Shown here one piece after another: positions 30,849 to 42,065 of a DNA stretch of 64,000 bases. The stretch spans positions 266,594 to 330,593 of the forward strand of contig BDDD01000980.1 of NCBI GenBank assembly GCA_001972305.1. Direction: 5' to 3'. The translations under genes were made by a program, and so were the position numbers. This DNA is from Cephalotus follicularis. Taxonomy: Eukaryota; Streptophyta; Magnoliopsida; Oxalidales; Cephalotaceae. Each line of letters opens with the position of its first letter. The first letter of the stretch is position 1. The notes beneath the pieces are model-generated. The model was given only the letters and a program-made list of their open reading frames with translations. It did not search any database and was not told the origin of the DNA.

Positions 30849-33800
30849 TGTCACACCCCGAACAGTGAGAGTAAACCCCCACGATCCGACGCGTGATATA
30901 TACCATCCGTTCAGTCATTTCATATCATATTCTTACCCAATAAGTGCTATATATAAAGCTTCAAATCAAAGTCAAACAACATCAGCGGAATAATCAACTC
31001 AAATAAAAACTAACTCTTAAAATCTCTCAAAAATCGGGCATGATGTATTCGTTTATCGGACTTATCCCCCTGTAAAGAAAAACACATTTTTATATCTCCA
31101 TACTCCTGAAGGAGGAATCAACAGTTTATATACATATGGGGCTCAGCCCTCAGCAATCACGACTTAACTCATTATCATATCATTCTAATGCCTCAAATGA
31201 TGGGTCTGTCCCTGTTTAATATATCAACACATATATCATAAGCACTGCCACATGTCGACAGGTCGATAGCTGAACTAAAACATCTCTTATACATCTTTAG
31301 ATTTGTCTCTTTACATAACAAGTCTTATATATCAGTACAGTTCAACTATAAACATAAGGCCCCTTTTTACTATTCTTTATAAGTAAACCCATATCCATTA
31401 CCATAAGTAAGATCATATACAATATGGAAAATCAAAACATGCTACAGAGAATCCATCCATACCAGCTTGTCTCATTTAATACAATTCATATAAGTAAATC
31501 CATAACATGATCATAACGAAACCATATACAATAGCAACACAATCCCAACACCACTACTATCCAAGATCCAGCTTAAGTATCCATCCATCTCGATCCATTT
31601 CACTGTGATCCATCACCTGGGCCTGAGCCTGACCCATTCCACACACAGGGGAAATGGGTCAGCGACATAATGTCGTGTAGGGTATACTATGTGCTATGTA
31701 TGCAACAGTTATAATAGTATGCAATGTATGCATAAATACAGTAGTGTGACAGTGTAACAGTATGTCGTGTAACGATACAGTGACATTACAGTGCACAGTG
31801 AACAGTAACAGTGTACAGTAATAGTGGCAGTGGTAGTAACAGTGCAGTGCAGTATATCAGTGTACAGTTACGGACAGCTTCGATATACCAACCGTTCCTA
31901 AGCGGGGTATATCTAGCTAGTCCTAATCACATCAAGGCTATAAGCCTGCAAACACTCCATAAACAATCAGTAATCATACATAGGGACAAACAATCAATAG
32001 GTCCATCCCACTTTCTAGGCACTCTCTGAGTCGTAGATGAGTAGGGTTGAGATAACACTGACCACACAGTGCTTACAGTAGGGCTTGTTTACAATGGTCC
32101 AAACCCATATCGTCTCGACTGTTCACAATGGTCCAGCTTATGTTGTCTCAACTGTTCACAACTGTCCAGCCTATATTGTCTCGACTGTTCACAACTGTCC
32201 AGCCTATATTGTCTCGATTGTTCACAACGGTGTAGCCTATATTATATGGTCTAACATTCATAACCTTCATGACGGAAATGAAGGGTATGAATGGGTTATC
32301 TCGTTTGGTCTCAAACAGTATCAGTCATGACAGTAATCGTACGATACCCGTACCCATAACAGTATTACAGTAAACAGTAGAAATGATAAGGACCTAAAGG
32401 ATCAAGCAAGATCCACATCCATCAAAACAGTTTATAAAATAGTTTTCAGTAACAGTTTCAGTAACAATTGGTTGGTCCCTATCGAGTTTGTAAAACAATG
32501 GAGAGGAAGTCCAATGTGATCATCCGCGTCCAGAGGTCCCAAGGAGCTATCCTAACCATTCTTGAAAATCGTTTGTATAAAACTCTTTTGTTGCACTTTC
32601 TTCAAGAATCACTTTGAAAAGTTGAATCAAAGCTTTAGCAATGTTAACAGATGATTCACATAGGATACAAGGCCTTAGGGAGGCTTCCTATGGAATCAAT
32701 GTAAAGAAGAAACCGTTTGAAATTGAAAACGGTGAGAAACAGTGACATTTCGCAAAACAAGGCGCTAAGCATCGACTAGTTTAGATGAAAAGTGTAAAGT
32801 GTCGACTATTCAGTTTAACACACAAAAGAGTCGATGGTTATAGAAAGCATAAGTATAAAACATCGACTACCCAGTTTAAAGGTAATGAAAGCGTCAACGG
32901 GTCAGTTTCGAAAGCAGTAAAGTGTCAACGGTTTCATCAGAAACAGCAGTTCACAAATCAATGGAACTAAGTCCAAAATCCATGAAATCTGTTTCAATCT
33001 CAGTAAAAACAGTTTATAGATCCACACCCAGTTCCCAGTCGGTGCGATAACCAGTAAACAGTAGCAGTTTCAATAACAGTATAACAATAATCAATCAGCA
33101 CGCAATAACAGTAACGCAGTAACAATTCACACAATTCATCGAAATGCATGAATGCAGTGCAAATAGTATAACCTACCTGTTAAAGTAGTAACAACAGTTG
33201 CGCTTGCTATTCAAGGGATTATGTAGCAGAATCGATGAACCGTCAGCTCCTCCAAGCTTGAATCGGCTATCATATCGCCATCTCTTGGGAACCACCTATC
33301 ATTAATCACTTCATTCACACTGCATAAACAACACATTCCCGTTACGCTCTACGCACAGGAATCAACACTGACGTCACCGAAGCTACGGCCAGTTTTCAGC
33401 CAAGTCACCCAGCTTCGGTGACACCCATAAACAGACTCCAAATTGGCCGTTCAATTCATATATAGGAAGGAACCGCCGTGACTCGTTGTGAAACGAGCTG
33501 TCAACGGCCGGCAGTGAGTTTGACTCACTGAGTCAACTCGTCGGTCAACCACAACTTCGGTCACCACCCAAAATTGCCACACAATCATCAGTTCTACGCA
33601 CCATTGCCTTAGACTCTCCGAGACTCGACGCTAAACTCTCGGTCAAAGGCGGCAGGGAGTTGGTTCGTAGGGTCAACTCGACAGCTCAAATCCGGCCGAT
33701 TCTGCCCGAATGGCGCCTCAACAGTGGTCAAAACGGGCAGAGCTAGCCTTCTAGAGGAAGACCCGATCCATCTACGATGCTAACGGCGGCGAAAATGCAT

Positions 33801-34079
33801 GGCCGATGCGCACACAGGCTTGGCGTCGGGGAAGAAGGAAAGAGAAAAGAAAGAAGAGGAAGAGGAAGTTACTGTGGGTGAGGTCCTACCGCTCGCTTTC
33901 CCAATCCCACGCCTTCGCCGTCATCTTCTCCGGTGTCTCTTTCCCCCTCTGGTTCTCTCTCTCGCGTGCTCCCTCTCTCGCACTCTCTCCCTTTCTTTTG
34001 ACGCGCCAGGCGTTTTAACGCCTGGTGTCTTTTTTTTTAAAATGCATATATAATATACATATATATTCGGGGCATTACA
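30849..34079 (-). mobile_element. Solo LTR S1b (3231 bp, reverse) in the element D LTR
   Basis: Begins TGTCACACCCCG and ends GGCATTACA, flanked by TGTGG (30844-30848 and 34080-34084). It is homologous to S1a over its length, including the TGACCC/GGGTCA hairpin (31630-31661) and a run of CAGT-rich repeats (31740-31870). A four-unit repeat of a word like GTCTCGACTGTTCACAACTG lies at 32110-32235. No coding region or primer-binding site is present. Open frames such as 33799-34053 are low-complexity LTR sequence. Confidence 0.9.
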
Positions 34080-34622
34080 TGTGGACTCCACGCCTGGATC
34101 CTCTACTACAAGATCAACACACAATAACAACTTAGCTACATCCATTAACACATATCTGAGGAACATGCATGAACACTCACATGCATAAGAACCATAACAA
34201 AGCCTTTCTTTGGCCTCACAACCCGTTACTCTACCACGAGAACATCGTAACGCTAACTACCGAGGAGAACACTCACCTCGCTAAAACGTAGGCGACGAGA
34301 ACGTTCGATCCTCAGACAACGAACAACGATTTAGGGAAAACGAAGAAGAAAGGAAAGAAAACTCACCAGCAACTCTCTCCAACGTGAAAAGACAGAAGTG
34401 AGCAACTCTCACCTGCCACAGCCAAAAACAAACCAACTTACAAACTTCCTCAACACACTTCCCATATCCCAAGGCCACTTATCAACAAAATATCTCTTTT
34501 ACTCAACTTACCACATTAGGCCTTACCAAAGAGAAGCCCAAACCGAACCAGCCCAAGGAAAAAGAAAAATTTTCCCCAAAGCCCAAACGCTAATTTGTCC
34601 AAAATTAACACAAGTCGTTACA
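34080..34622 (-). repeat. Element D 5' LTR, 5' segment
   Basis: The minus strand starts TGTAACGACTTGTG, matching the E start TGTAACGACCCGCA. It includes a donor-like GAG|GTGAGT at about 34275 (minus), in the same place as CAG|GTGA of E and G. Confidence 0.82.
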
Positions 34623-34783
34623 TCTATGGTGGGCTTACCATTGTATGCATATCTGATTGTATTTCCCATTCGAGACTTTGATGTCATCTTGGGTATGGAT
34701 TGACTATCAGCTCATCATGCTCCTATGGACTATTACTGTAAGATAGTGGATTTTTGTCTGCTCGATGGTACTACTTTCCAGTT
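34623..34783 (+). pseudogene. Protease fragment of element C
   Basis: The forward frame reads [25 protein letters not shown], then a TGA in place of the conserved Trp, then LSAHHAPMDYYCKIVDFCLLDGTTFQF. This aligns with the second half of the A and H proteases. The catalytic Asp part lies in the deleted segment. It continues element C after D and ends at about 34783, followed by unrelated GA-rich sequence. Confidence 0.8.
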
Positions 34784-34794
34784 TTACTGTCAGC

Positions 34795-34862
34795 AAGAGG
34801 GAGAGAGAGAGAAAAGATAGAGAGAGGAGAGGAAATGAGAATAATGAGAGAAAAGAGAGAAA
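34795..34862. repeat. GA-rich simple sequence
   Basis: A run of GAGA and GAGAAAA words, mostly purine. It marks the right edge of recognisable element C. Confidence 0.7.
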
Positions 34863-35127
34863 ATTGACTTAAATAGTCAATTCAATCAACTCTCCGAAAC
34901 TCGGCCCAAAAACCCGACTATACATGCATATAATCATATACAATATCAATAGGTATAAGAATACCTCAATACAATACGGATCAGTACGGTCCAATATGGT
35001 ACAATTACGGTACGATGTATGCATGAATAGTACTAAAGGGAATTCGGTCGTCACAGTCTGGCTTCTGCCTAGCATTCGATTTCCTTCATGGTGAAAGGGT
35101 TGCGAATCCACATCAAGGGAAAATGGA
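34863..35127. other. Unassigned AT-rich stretch
   Basis: I see no LTR, coding or RNA signature here. The words TACGGTAC and CAATACGGATCAGTACGG suggest degenerate short repeats. Confidence 0.4.
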
Positions 35128-35509
35128 GAAGCTATGAAAAGAGTTATGGAACCTGAATTTACCACCAAAAATAAGATTATTCGGGTGGAAATGCTGTCGT
35201 AATGCACTACCTACTAATCTGAACCTAGCAAAGAGAATGCCTTATAGGACTTCCATGTGCCCAATCTGTCAAGGTTATTTTGGAGTCGGATGCAGAAATG
35301 GTAATCAAGGAGATCTGTGATGAGAGGCCCTACTTATCTACCTTTGGGAGTGTGGTGGAAGAGATCATAGCTCCATCCATTGTGTCTGTCTTGTTTTTTC
35401 TCGTGTTAAAAGAGATGACAACCAAACATAATAAATGTAATAACAATTGGGTTAATAGTTTACCCAATTTTCTGGATCCTTTTGTTATGTCTGATTCTTC
35501 TGTATATTA
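35128..35509 (+). pseudogene. Fragment resembling non-LTR retrotransposon zinc-binding RT tail joined to RNase H
   Basis: One frame reads ELWNLNLPPKIRLFGWK, then RNALPTNLNLAKRM and CPIC. This is the pattern of the zf-RVT domain found in plant LINE-type RT proteins and their derivatives. Directly after (35276 on), a frame reads VILESDAEMVIKEI and LSTFGSVVEEI, resembling the C-terminal RNase H (RVT_3) part of such proteins, with a conserved SerAsp. The second half of zf-RVT and the RNase H start are missing, so this is an internally deleted fragment. It ends with LPNFLDPFVMSDSSVY and TAA. It could come from a LINE or from a host RNase H-like gene. Confidence 0.55.
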
Positions 35510-35779
35510 ATAATATCGTCTTTTATAATAAAAAAAAAGTCATTTAACTATTAATATGGGAGTATGATAATCTATTTGGGACGCTTTATCACCAAATAAT
35601 ATACCACGTTTTTCTACAAACTTTCTAATATGTCAATACTTATTTTTTTGGTAGATGATTTCTCTGTCTCTCCTCATTTACCTATGGTTCACATCAATCA
35701 CACAATCAAATAAAAGTATTAATAATTATTATATTCCCTTGGAGTTGAGGGATAAGTCTTGTCCAAGAATGTGATAAAC
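35510..35779. other. Unassigned AT-rich stretch
   Basis: AT-rich, with a poly-A run at 35529-35538 directly after the RNase H-like fragment. The run could be the 3' tail of a LINE insertion, but no duplication was found. Nothing else is recognised. Confidence 0.4.
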
Positions 35780-36197
35780 CATGTCTACTCATACGTCTTG
35801 TCATCACCGCCGCACTCCATATAGACCTAGCTCTTGTTGTTTATCAAGGTTTGATCGTTCAACTCAATGGAATTGTTCAATACAATCTACGGTGAGTTTC
35901 TATACCCTAAAACCGTTTCTTTATTATATATTCTCTTTATTTTTATTCATTGCATGCTTTATTTCTTAGTATTTCAAATTCAGCATTTTTAATTATTAAA
36001 GTTTTAATTTCTTATTTTGTTTATTTATTTTACTTTGCATAATTAGGAGTAGTTTTCAATAGTTTATTTCAAATTTGGTATACTTCGCCTAGGTTGGATA
36101 AATTACAACTAGTTTACGTTTCCCTACGTTCGACCCGTTACTGCATGATCCGTGCACTTGCGGCTATAAATTTTAAAACATTCTAAATACGTGAACA
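35780..36197 (+). mobile_element. 5'-truncated copy of the Athila/Tat-like LTR
   Basis: Nearly the same as 29154-29572 of the solo LTR, with one minisatellite unit left, and ending at the same GTGAACA. CTACC (36198-36202) follows in place of ACACC, so this is a separate insertion, into the element F 5' LTR, whose left part is lost. Confidence 0.8.
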
Positions 36198-37449
36198 CTA
36201 CCGTAACGCGACAACGCCAATATTGAATCTTGATGACAATGATGAACGTCGACGCCTAAGGAACACGTTGACGTCGTACGAATAGTTGCTATTATCCAGT
36301 TTATAGACTGGTTTACGTTAACGCCAATAGAAGAAATGTGTAGATGCCTAAAATAGACGTCGACGCCATACTGGACAGTAGATAATTTATCCTGTTTATG
36401 CTTGATTCATGAGTTTGACTGAATTGCTGTTATGCATTGCGTATCAGGAAAACAACTATTTACTATTTTCAAGGACTATTTACTGTTTTCATTATTGTTT
36501 CAAGGATTGAGTGCTATATGCACAACTGAATATTTTAAACTATTGTTATTTCGTTCTCCAAGAGAACCTACTGAAAGTGTTATTGTTATTTTGTTCTCTA
36601 AATGAGAACCATTGTACTATTTTACTGTTTTCTCTATAGAGGAGTTCAACTATTTTATTACATTGTATATGTAATACACTGTATTGACTATGATTGCTAG
36701 TTTCTATTAGTCTAGTGATCAGACCATATCACTGGCTACAGAGATGGGCCTATGTGCCAGGAGTTGGCTAGAGCTTATACACCATACTGATATGCATTAC
36801 AGACCGTGACTGTTAGCTACCCGCTAAATGCCGGCAGTACTGTTTACCTTTTCTCACATCATCGGAGTGCATGGTGGTAGTTAGGTGGTCACAGTTTGTG
36901 CTAGGAGATTGCAACATGTGACACCCACTACTGGCCTTCGGACACCCACTGGACTGATTGATTGTACCCTTTGTGGTATTCTTGATGCCTGATTGATTGT
37001 AGCCACTTGGCATGATTGCTTATATATAAATATATATACTGTTTTCAAAATTATAAACTGTCATGCATGATTACATTCATATATTCATCTTCATGCATAT
37101 TTCTTGGTTAGCCGAGTGAGGACAAAGGCTAATACCTACAATTTCATATTGAAGGGAAGAGTTGCCCGAGCTGCTGAAGTTGGACCTTGGAGAGCTTCTA
37201 TTTAAGGTTGTTAAAGTTACACTATAATAAAGTCATACCATGGTTGTTTTATTTACATTGATAATATGTATTATATAATTTTTGCTTGTTCTGTATAAAG
37301 CTTAAGCATGTAGTATGGGCTACATATGTATGCTACCTCAAATAATCCAGTGTTATATTAATGCTTCCACAAAAGTATTAATTTTAAATTATTTGTTAAA
37401 TACTGGATTAAATGTTAACCATGCGTTAATATAGAAACGTGGTGTGACA
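36198..37449 (+). repeat. Element F 5' LTR, 3' part
   Basis: Ends GGTGTGACA. It contains GTCGACGCC motifs (36248-36375), the TTAGCC/GGCTAA repeat (37108-37132), stem I (37307-37326, last pair lost) and stem II (TAATCCAGT 37343-37351 with ACTGGATTA 37402-37410). Confidence 0.87.
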
Positions 37450-37453
37450 AGCA

Positions 37454-37465
37454 TGGTATGAGAGG
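37454..37465 (+). other. Decayed primer-binding site of element F
   Basis: TGGTATGAGAGG, two mismatches to TGGTATCAGAGC. Confidence 0.75.
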
Positions 37466-37560
37466 TTATTTTAAGTTATAAGCTATCTCTGGGATACTGT
37501 CCTCGACAATTAAGTGACTTATTTCCTGATGATTAACATCATTTCCATATAGGAAACATA

Positions 37561-38250
37561 ATGGATCACCGAAGAGGATGTAGTTTTTATGGTCTTTCGA
37601 ACCACAATGAAAATGTGTGCTGGAATAGACTGGGGAAATGTTTGAAATGTAGCTCGCAAGAGCATCAGTGGAAAGGTTGTCCAATAGTGAGAGTTCGACA
37701 AGGAAGTGGTGGAACTAGTGGAAGTGGCGCGGCTGCTCAACTGCGAAGAGATGCTAAAAGGGAATAATGAAAGGAATAGTTTATACCTTATCTAAGGAAG
37801 ATGTACACACTCACTCATTGCCTCATGTTTTCTGTGTGACTTGCATTGTGTTACTACTTGTTTGCCATATGTGCCGGAGGTGAATACTCCAACTAGAGAC
37901 TGCATATTGACTGATACCGTACTGATTAATTGTGAGATCACGATAGCTGGGGTTCAGCTATTCGTTGATCTTATTGTACTACTGATCCAAGATTTTGAAA
38001 TCATCTTGGGGATGGATTGGCTTTATCTACATCGAGCTTGTGTTGATTGTTACAATAGGGTGGTGACTTTCCATCTACCAGATCGAACTGTATTCCAATT
38101 CACGGGAGAGAAGATTACTTCTGCTCCAATTATTTCTTTCACTCGATCACAGAAATATCTCGAGAAGGATGTGAAAGTTATTTGGCGTATGTGGTTGATC
38201 ATAAAAAAGGTTTGCCTAGTTTGGAATAGATTCCTATTGTCTGTGAATTT
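37561..38250 (+). pseudogene. gag-protease remnant of element F (two large deletions)
   Basis: After the start Met-Asp-His-Arg-Arg-Gly the sequence jumps to the zinc-knuckle region (SFYGLSNHNENVCW, then CLKCSSQEHQWKGC), so nearly all matrix and capsid coding is missing. The protease begins with YTLSKEDV but then jumps to SLIASCF, removing the active-site Asp and everything from PESTSVVGG. The second half is present (LFVDLIVLLIQDFEIILGMDWL). A frameshift lies at about 37760 and another near 38170. The comparison is with B at 17060-17600. Confidence 0.83.
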
Positions 38251-39600
38251 CCTGATGTGTTTCCAGCAGAGCTTGTTTCATTGCCACCAGAGAGAGATAT
38301 GGAGTTCAGTATTGACTTGATACCAGGAACTGCTCCTATCTCTAAGGCTCCATACAGAATGGCTCCTACTAAGTTAAAGGAGTTAAAAGTTCAACTGAAG
38401 ATTATCTTGACAAGGGCTTTATCAGACCGAGTGTATCACCTTGGGGAGCACCGGTACTATTCGTAAAGAAGAAGGATGGATCAATGAGGTTATGCATTGA
38501 CTACCGATTGTTGAATCAGGTGACTGTGAATAACAAATATCCTCTTCCACATATTGAGGAGTTGTTCGATCAACTGCAAGGCTTGAATGTGTTCTCTAAA
38601 CTTGATTTGAGGATAGGTTATCACCAGTTGAGGATTCGTGAAGGCGATATTGAGAAGACTGCTTTCTGAACCAGATATGGGCACTATGAGTTCTTAATAC
38701 TGCCGTTTGGTTTGACGAATGCTCCTGCAGCATTTAGGTGTTTAATGAACAGAGTATTTCAACCATATATGGATCAGTTTGTTATGATTTTCTTGGGCGA
38801 GATTTTGATACTGATATATTCAAGGAGTGTTGAAGAGCATATGCAGCATTTGAGGATTGTGTTGCAAAGTCTTCAGAAGAAGCGTTTATATGCCAAATTC
38901 AGTAAATGTGAATATTGGCTGGATCGTGTGACTTTCCTTGGTCACATTGTATCGAGTGAAGGGTCATCGATGGATCCTTCAATGATAGAAAGTATTGTGA
39001 ATTGGCCACAATAGAAGAACGTTACTGAAGTTTGTAGCTTCTTGGGATTGGCTAACTATTATCGAAGATTTATTGAAGGGTTTTCAAGGATTGCAATGCC
39101 GTGGACTCGGTTAACTCAAAAGAAGTCAAGTTTTGATTGGGATGATACTTGTGAAGCAAGTTTTCAAGAGTTGAAGAGTCGATTGATTACCGCTCTTGTT
39201 TTGGCATTACCTGAGGGTAATGAAGATTTTACTGTATATAGTGATGCTTCTGGGAAAGGCTTGGGATGCGTTCTCATGCAATGTGGTGGAGTGATGGCAT
39301 ATGCATCGAGGAAATTTAAACCGTACGAGGAGAATTATCCTGTACATCATCTTGAATTGGCTACCATAGTATTTGCTTTACAGAAATGGAGACATTATCT
39401 CTATGGCGCTCAATTCAAGATATTCACCGATCACAAAAGCCTGAAGTATTTATTTTCTCAGAAGGAGTAGAATATGAAGCAGAGGAGGTGGGTTGAGTTC
39501 TTCAATGATTACAACTGTAACATTCAATACAACCCAAGGAACGTGAATGTTGTGGTGGATGCCTTGAGTCGCAAAGCAATGATTGCTGGTGCGATGTTCT
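38251..39600 (+). pseudogene. Reverse transcriptase and RNase H of element F (broken)
   Basis: RT motifs are seen in pieces: [25 protein letters not shown], a frameshift near 38395, then [30 protein letters not shown]. The catalytic loop reads [11 protein letters not shown] instead of FLDDILIYS, so both Asp are lost and two residues are added. RNase H keeps [15 protein letters not shown] and VDALSR. Stops are at about 38667, 39012 and 39468. It cannot encode an active RT. Confidence 0.85.
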
Positions 39601-41119
39601 CACAGTGGAAGCTACTGGATGATTTTCAGAGATGGAATCCATTCATGGTTTCCAGAGGTGTGATTGTGGCGAATCTTAGAGCCCAACCGGAACTTCTTGA
39701 TCGCATCATGAATGCCCAATTCAGTGACACAGAATTGTGGAATATCCTTTAGAATTTAGAGTCAGATCCTAACCCTGATTTCTCTGTACATACTGATGGC
39801 ATACTGAGGTTCCGAGGGAGAGTATGTTTTCCAGATGATGAAGGTTTAAGGCATGAGCTATTGCAGCAAGTTCATAAATCAAAGTACAGTGTAATCCGGG
39901 TAGCTCTAAGATGTGGTATGATATGAAGAGAAACTACTTGTGTAGTGGCATGAAGAGAGACATTGCCGAATACGTGGCTAGATGTTTGACTTGTCATAGG
40001 GTCAAGGCAGAACATCAGAAACCTGCCGGATTGTTACAGTTTCTACTAGTGGTGGAATGGAAGTGGGAGCACGTGACCATGGACTTTGTGTCAGGATTAC
40101 CGAGGTCATAGAATCTTCATGAGGCATTGTGGGTTGTCGTGGACTTACTCACCAAGTCTGCTCACTTTCTTCCAATGAACATAACATATTCTATCAGGAA
40201 GTTAGCTTGACTATACATTCGGGTGATTGTGAAGTTACATGGAGTACCGGTCAATATTGTTTGTGACCGTGATGCAAGGTTTACTTCAAGGTTCTAGAGG
40301 AAGTTCCAATCAGCAATGGGAACAACCTTGAACTTTAGTACTGCATTTCATCTGCAGACTGGACAATCTGAGCGTACCATTCAAACCTTGGAAGATATGC
40401 TCCGGGCTTGTGTAATTGATTTCGCTGGAAGATGGGAGGATCATATTTCACTGATTAAATTCTCCTACAATAACAGTTATCATTCTAGTATCGGGATGAC
40501 TTCTTATGAAGCCTTGTACGGAAGGAAATGTAGATCTCCTATATGTTGGGATGAAGTGGGTGAAAGACAAGTACTGGGACCAGATATTGTTTAAGAGACT
40601 ACTGACAAAGTAGAGATAATCAAGAAAATATTACTTGCTGCTCAAAGTCGGCAAAAGAGTTATGCCGATAGAAGGAGAAGGAAGTTAGAGTTTGAGAAGG
40701 GAGATCATGTTCTTTCTGAGAATCTAGCCTTCGAAAGGGATACACAGATTTGGCCTAAAAGGAAAATTAGCTCCAAGGTATATTGGACCATATGAGATTC
40801 TGGAAAGAGTTGGGGAAGTAGCATATCAGATCGCCCTACCACCCAACTTATCGAATGTGCACAATGTATTTCATGTATCCATGTTATGGAAATACGTACC
40901 TGACCCATCTCATATGTTGAGCTATGATCCGGGGTTTATCAGTGATAATCTATCTTATGAAGAAAGGCCAATGTGAATTCTTGACAGGAAGGAGAAAGTT
41001 CTGAGGAATAAGACTATTCCTATGGTAAAGGTATTGTGGCAATTTCATGAAGCGGAATAAGCTACATGGGAACGTGAAGTTGAAACGATGGAAACATTTC
41101 CTTATTTGTTCGGAATGTA
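39601..41119 (+). pseudogene. Integrase and C-terminal end of element F (broken)
   Basis: Pieces in order: ELLQQVHKSKYSV, a frameshift at about 39893, [54 protein letters not shown] (the Asp of the usual QTDGQ is missing, so the Asp-Glu spacing is 34), and [12 protein letters not shown]. Stops fall near 40109, 40208, 40297 and 40594. The chromodomain-like tail (PMVKVLWQFHEAE) survives at about 41020-41060. The natural end is at about 41117. Confidence 0.83.
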
Positions 41120-41148
41120 AAGGCTAAATTCGAGGAGGAATTTTCTAT

Positions 41149-41160
41149 AAGGAGGGGGAA
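41149..41160 (+). other. Polypurine tract of element F
   Basis: AAGGAGGGGGAA directly before the 3' LTR start TGTAATGACC. Confidence 0.8.
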
Positions 41161-41709
41161 TGTAATGACCGCAAGTTTTAAATTCAATGTATATGGTACA
41201 ATTGATGAATAAAATATACATTGATTTGGAATTAATACTTAATTGCCCTTTTGATTGAGCTAATTGTTGTTACTGGATTTAGTGAAGCTTGGAAGAAGCT
41301 AAAATCTGACACGTAGACATCAACGCCAATAGAAGACGTTGACTCATTCAGTTAGACAAGTATTTTGATACGTGTCGATTAAAAGAGAAATTTAGCACGT
41401 AAACATTAACGCCAAAGGAAAACGTCGACGCCTTGACCCAGATAAGAGTTTAGATACGTGTGATTGAAAGAGAATGAAAGGCATGAGTGTCCTTCAATCT
41501 GGATAGGAGTGATGCTCGTGTCAAATGCAAAAGGGAACGTGTCTCACACTGATGAATCATGTAGCATGAAACGCCAGCTGCCAACTGAAGAGAAAGCTTA
41601 GTGTCTTAAGCTCCTGCAACCTGCAAGATAAGAACACAACAGTGAGTTAATGGAGTTAGAGAGAGAAGGAAAATGTCAGAATGCTGAGTTATAAGATTCA
41701 TTGAATCAC
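41161..41709 (+). repeat. Element F 3' LTR, 5' part
   Basis: TGTAATGACC start; its first 120 bases are close to the B LTR (TACATTGA, GATTGAGCTAATTGTTG). CGTCGACGCC and ACGTTGAC motifs occur at 41335-41440. It is cut at 41709 by an A-type LTR. Confidence 0.85.
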
Positions 41710-42065
41710 TATAACGCCCAGGATTTTCATTAAAGTGTAATATTGTATTTCCAATGTAATTTACGCTTTGAATTAATGAGAATCATGATTTTCCTCTCTT
41801 GTGTATTGAAAAGTTGCAAGAAAGGATGTGAAAGTGTGTGTTGTGCAGGGTGGACAGCCGACTATATGAAGGAGGCAGTCGACTGGACCCTAAGGGAAGG
41901 AACCAGACAACTGCTGTGACAAGCAGCCGACTGGGAGACTGTCGACAGAGACAGCCGACTGCCAAGTCGAGACAATCGACTGCCGACGGGTCTGGCAGCA
42001 AAACGTGCGTGCCAGACTGTTGGCAGAAAAGTGGGTGTCTTGGGGTTTGTATGGCAGAGAAAGAA
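41710..42065 (+). repeat. Element I: first 356 bp of an A-type 5' LTR
   Basis: TATAACGCCC (TGTAACGCCC in A) followed by GATTTTCATTAAAGTG, close to the A LTR start. It carries GYCGACT-type sites at 41857-41990. It is interrupted by element E; its remaining part would lie right of the window. Confidence 0.82.

Larger units (their letters stand above)
26209..34622 (-). mobile_element. Element D: 3'-truncated reverse Ty3/gypsy element (E/G family) in element C
   Basis: On the minus strand D runs from its 5' LTR (34622 to 27119) through a primer-binding site and gag to about 26215, where it meets element C gag. The rest of gag, all of pol and the 3' LTR are missing, together with C sequence between its gag knuckle and protease. 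The LTR is about 2.87 kb after removal of two solo LTRs and their TSDs, compared with 3.12 and 3.19 kb for E and G. Confidence 0.82.
1..34783 (+). mobile_element. Element C: old, fragmented Ty3/gypsy (Tekay/Del-like) retrotransposon
   Basis: Three collinear pieces of one element are visible: 5' LTR end plus gag start (1-909), gag middle (25754-26208) and a protease fragment (34623-34783). They are separated by element B, inserted with TSD ACTTA, and by reverse element D. The reading frame of gag runs exactly across the B insertion (Glu-Thr-Tyr | Val-Pro), so C is older than B. The gag end and protease start between 26208 and 34623 are missing, probably lost in a deletion that also removed most of D. 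RT, RNase H, integrase and 3' LTR of C are not seen. Confidence 0.8.
36198..41709 (+). mobile_element. Element F: Ty3/gypsy element related to B, internally deleted
   Basis: F has the 3' half of a 5' LTR (36198-37449), a decayed primer-binding site, remnants of gag and protease, RT, RNase H, integrase, a good purine tract and the first 549 bp of a 3' LTR (41161-41709). Proteins resemble B more than A or H. Several frameshifts and many stops make it the most decayed pol here. Confidence 0.88.

Noticed and set aside
35555-35590. MITE-like end (GGGAGTA...TTTGGGACG)
   Set aside because: Resembles a common plant MITE terminus only in part; no matching inverted end or target duplication seen.
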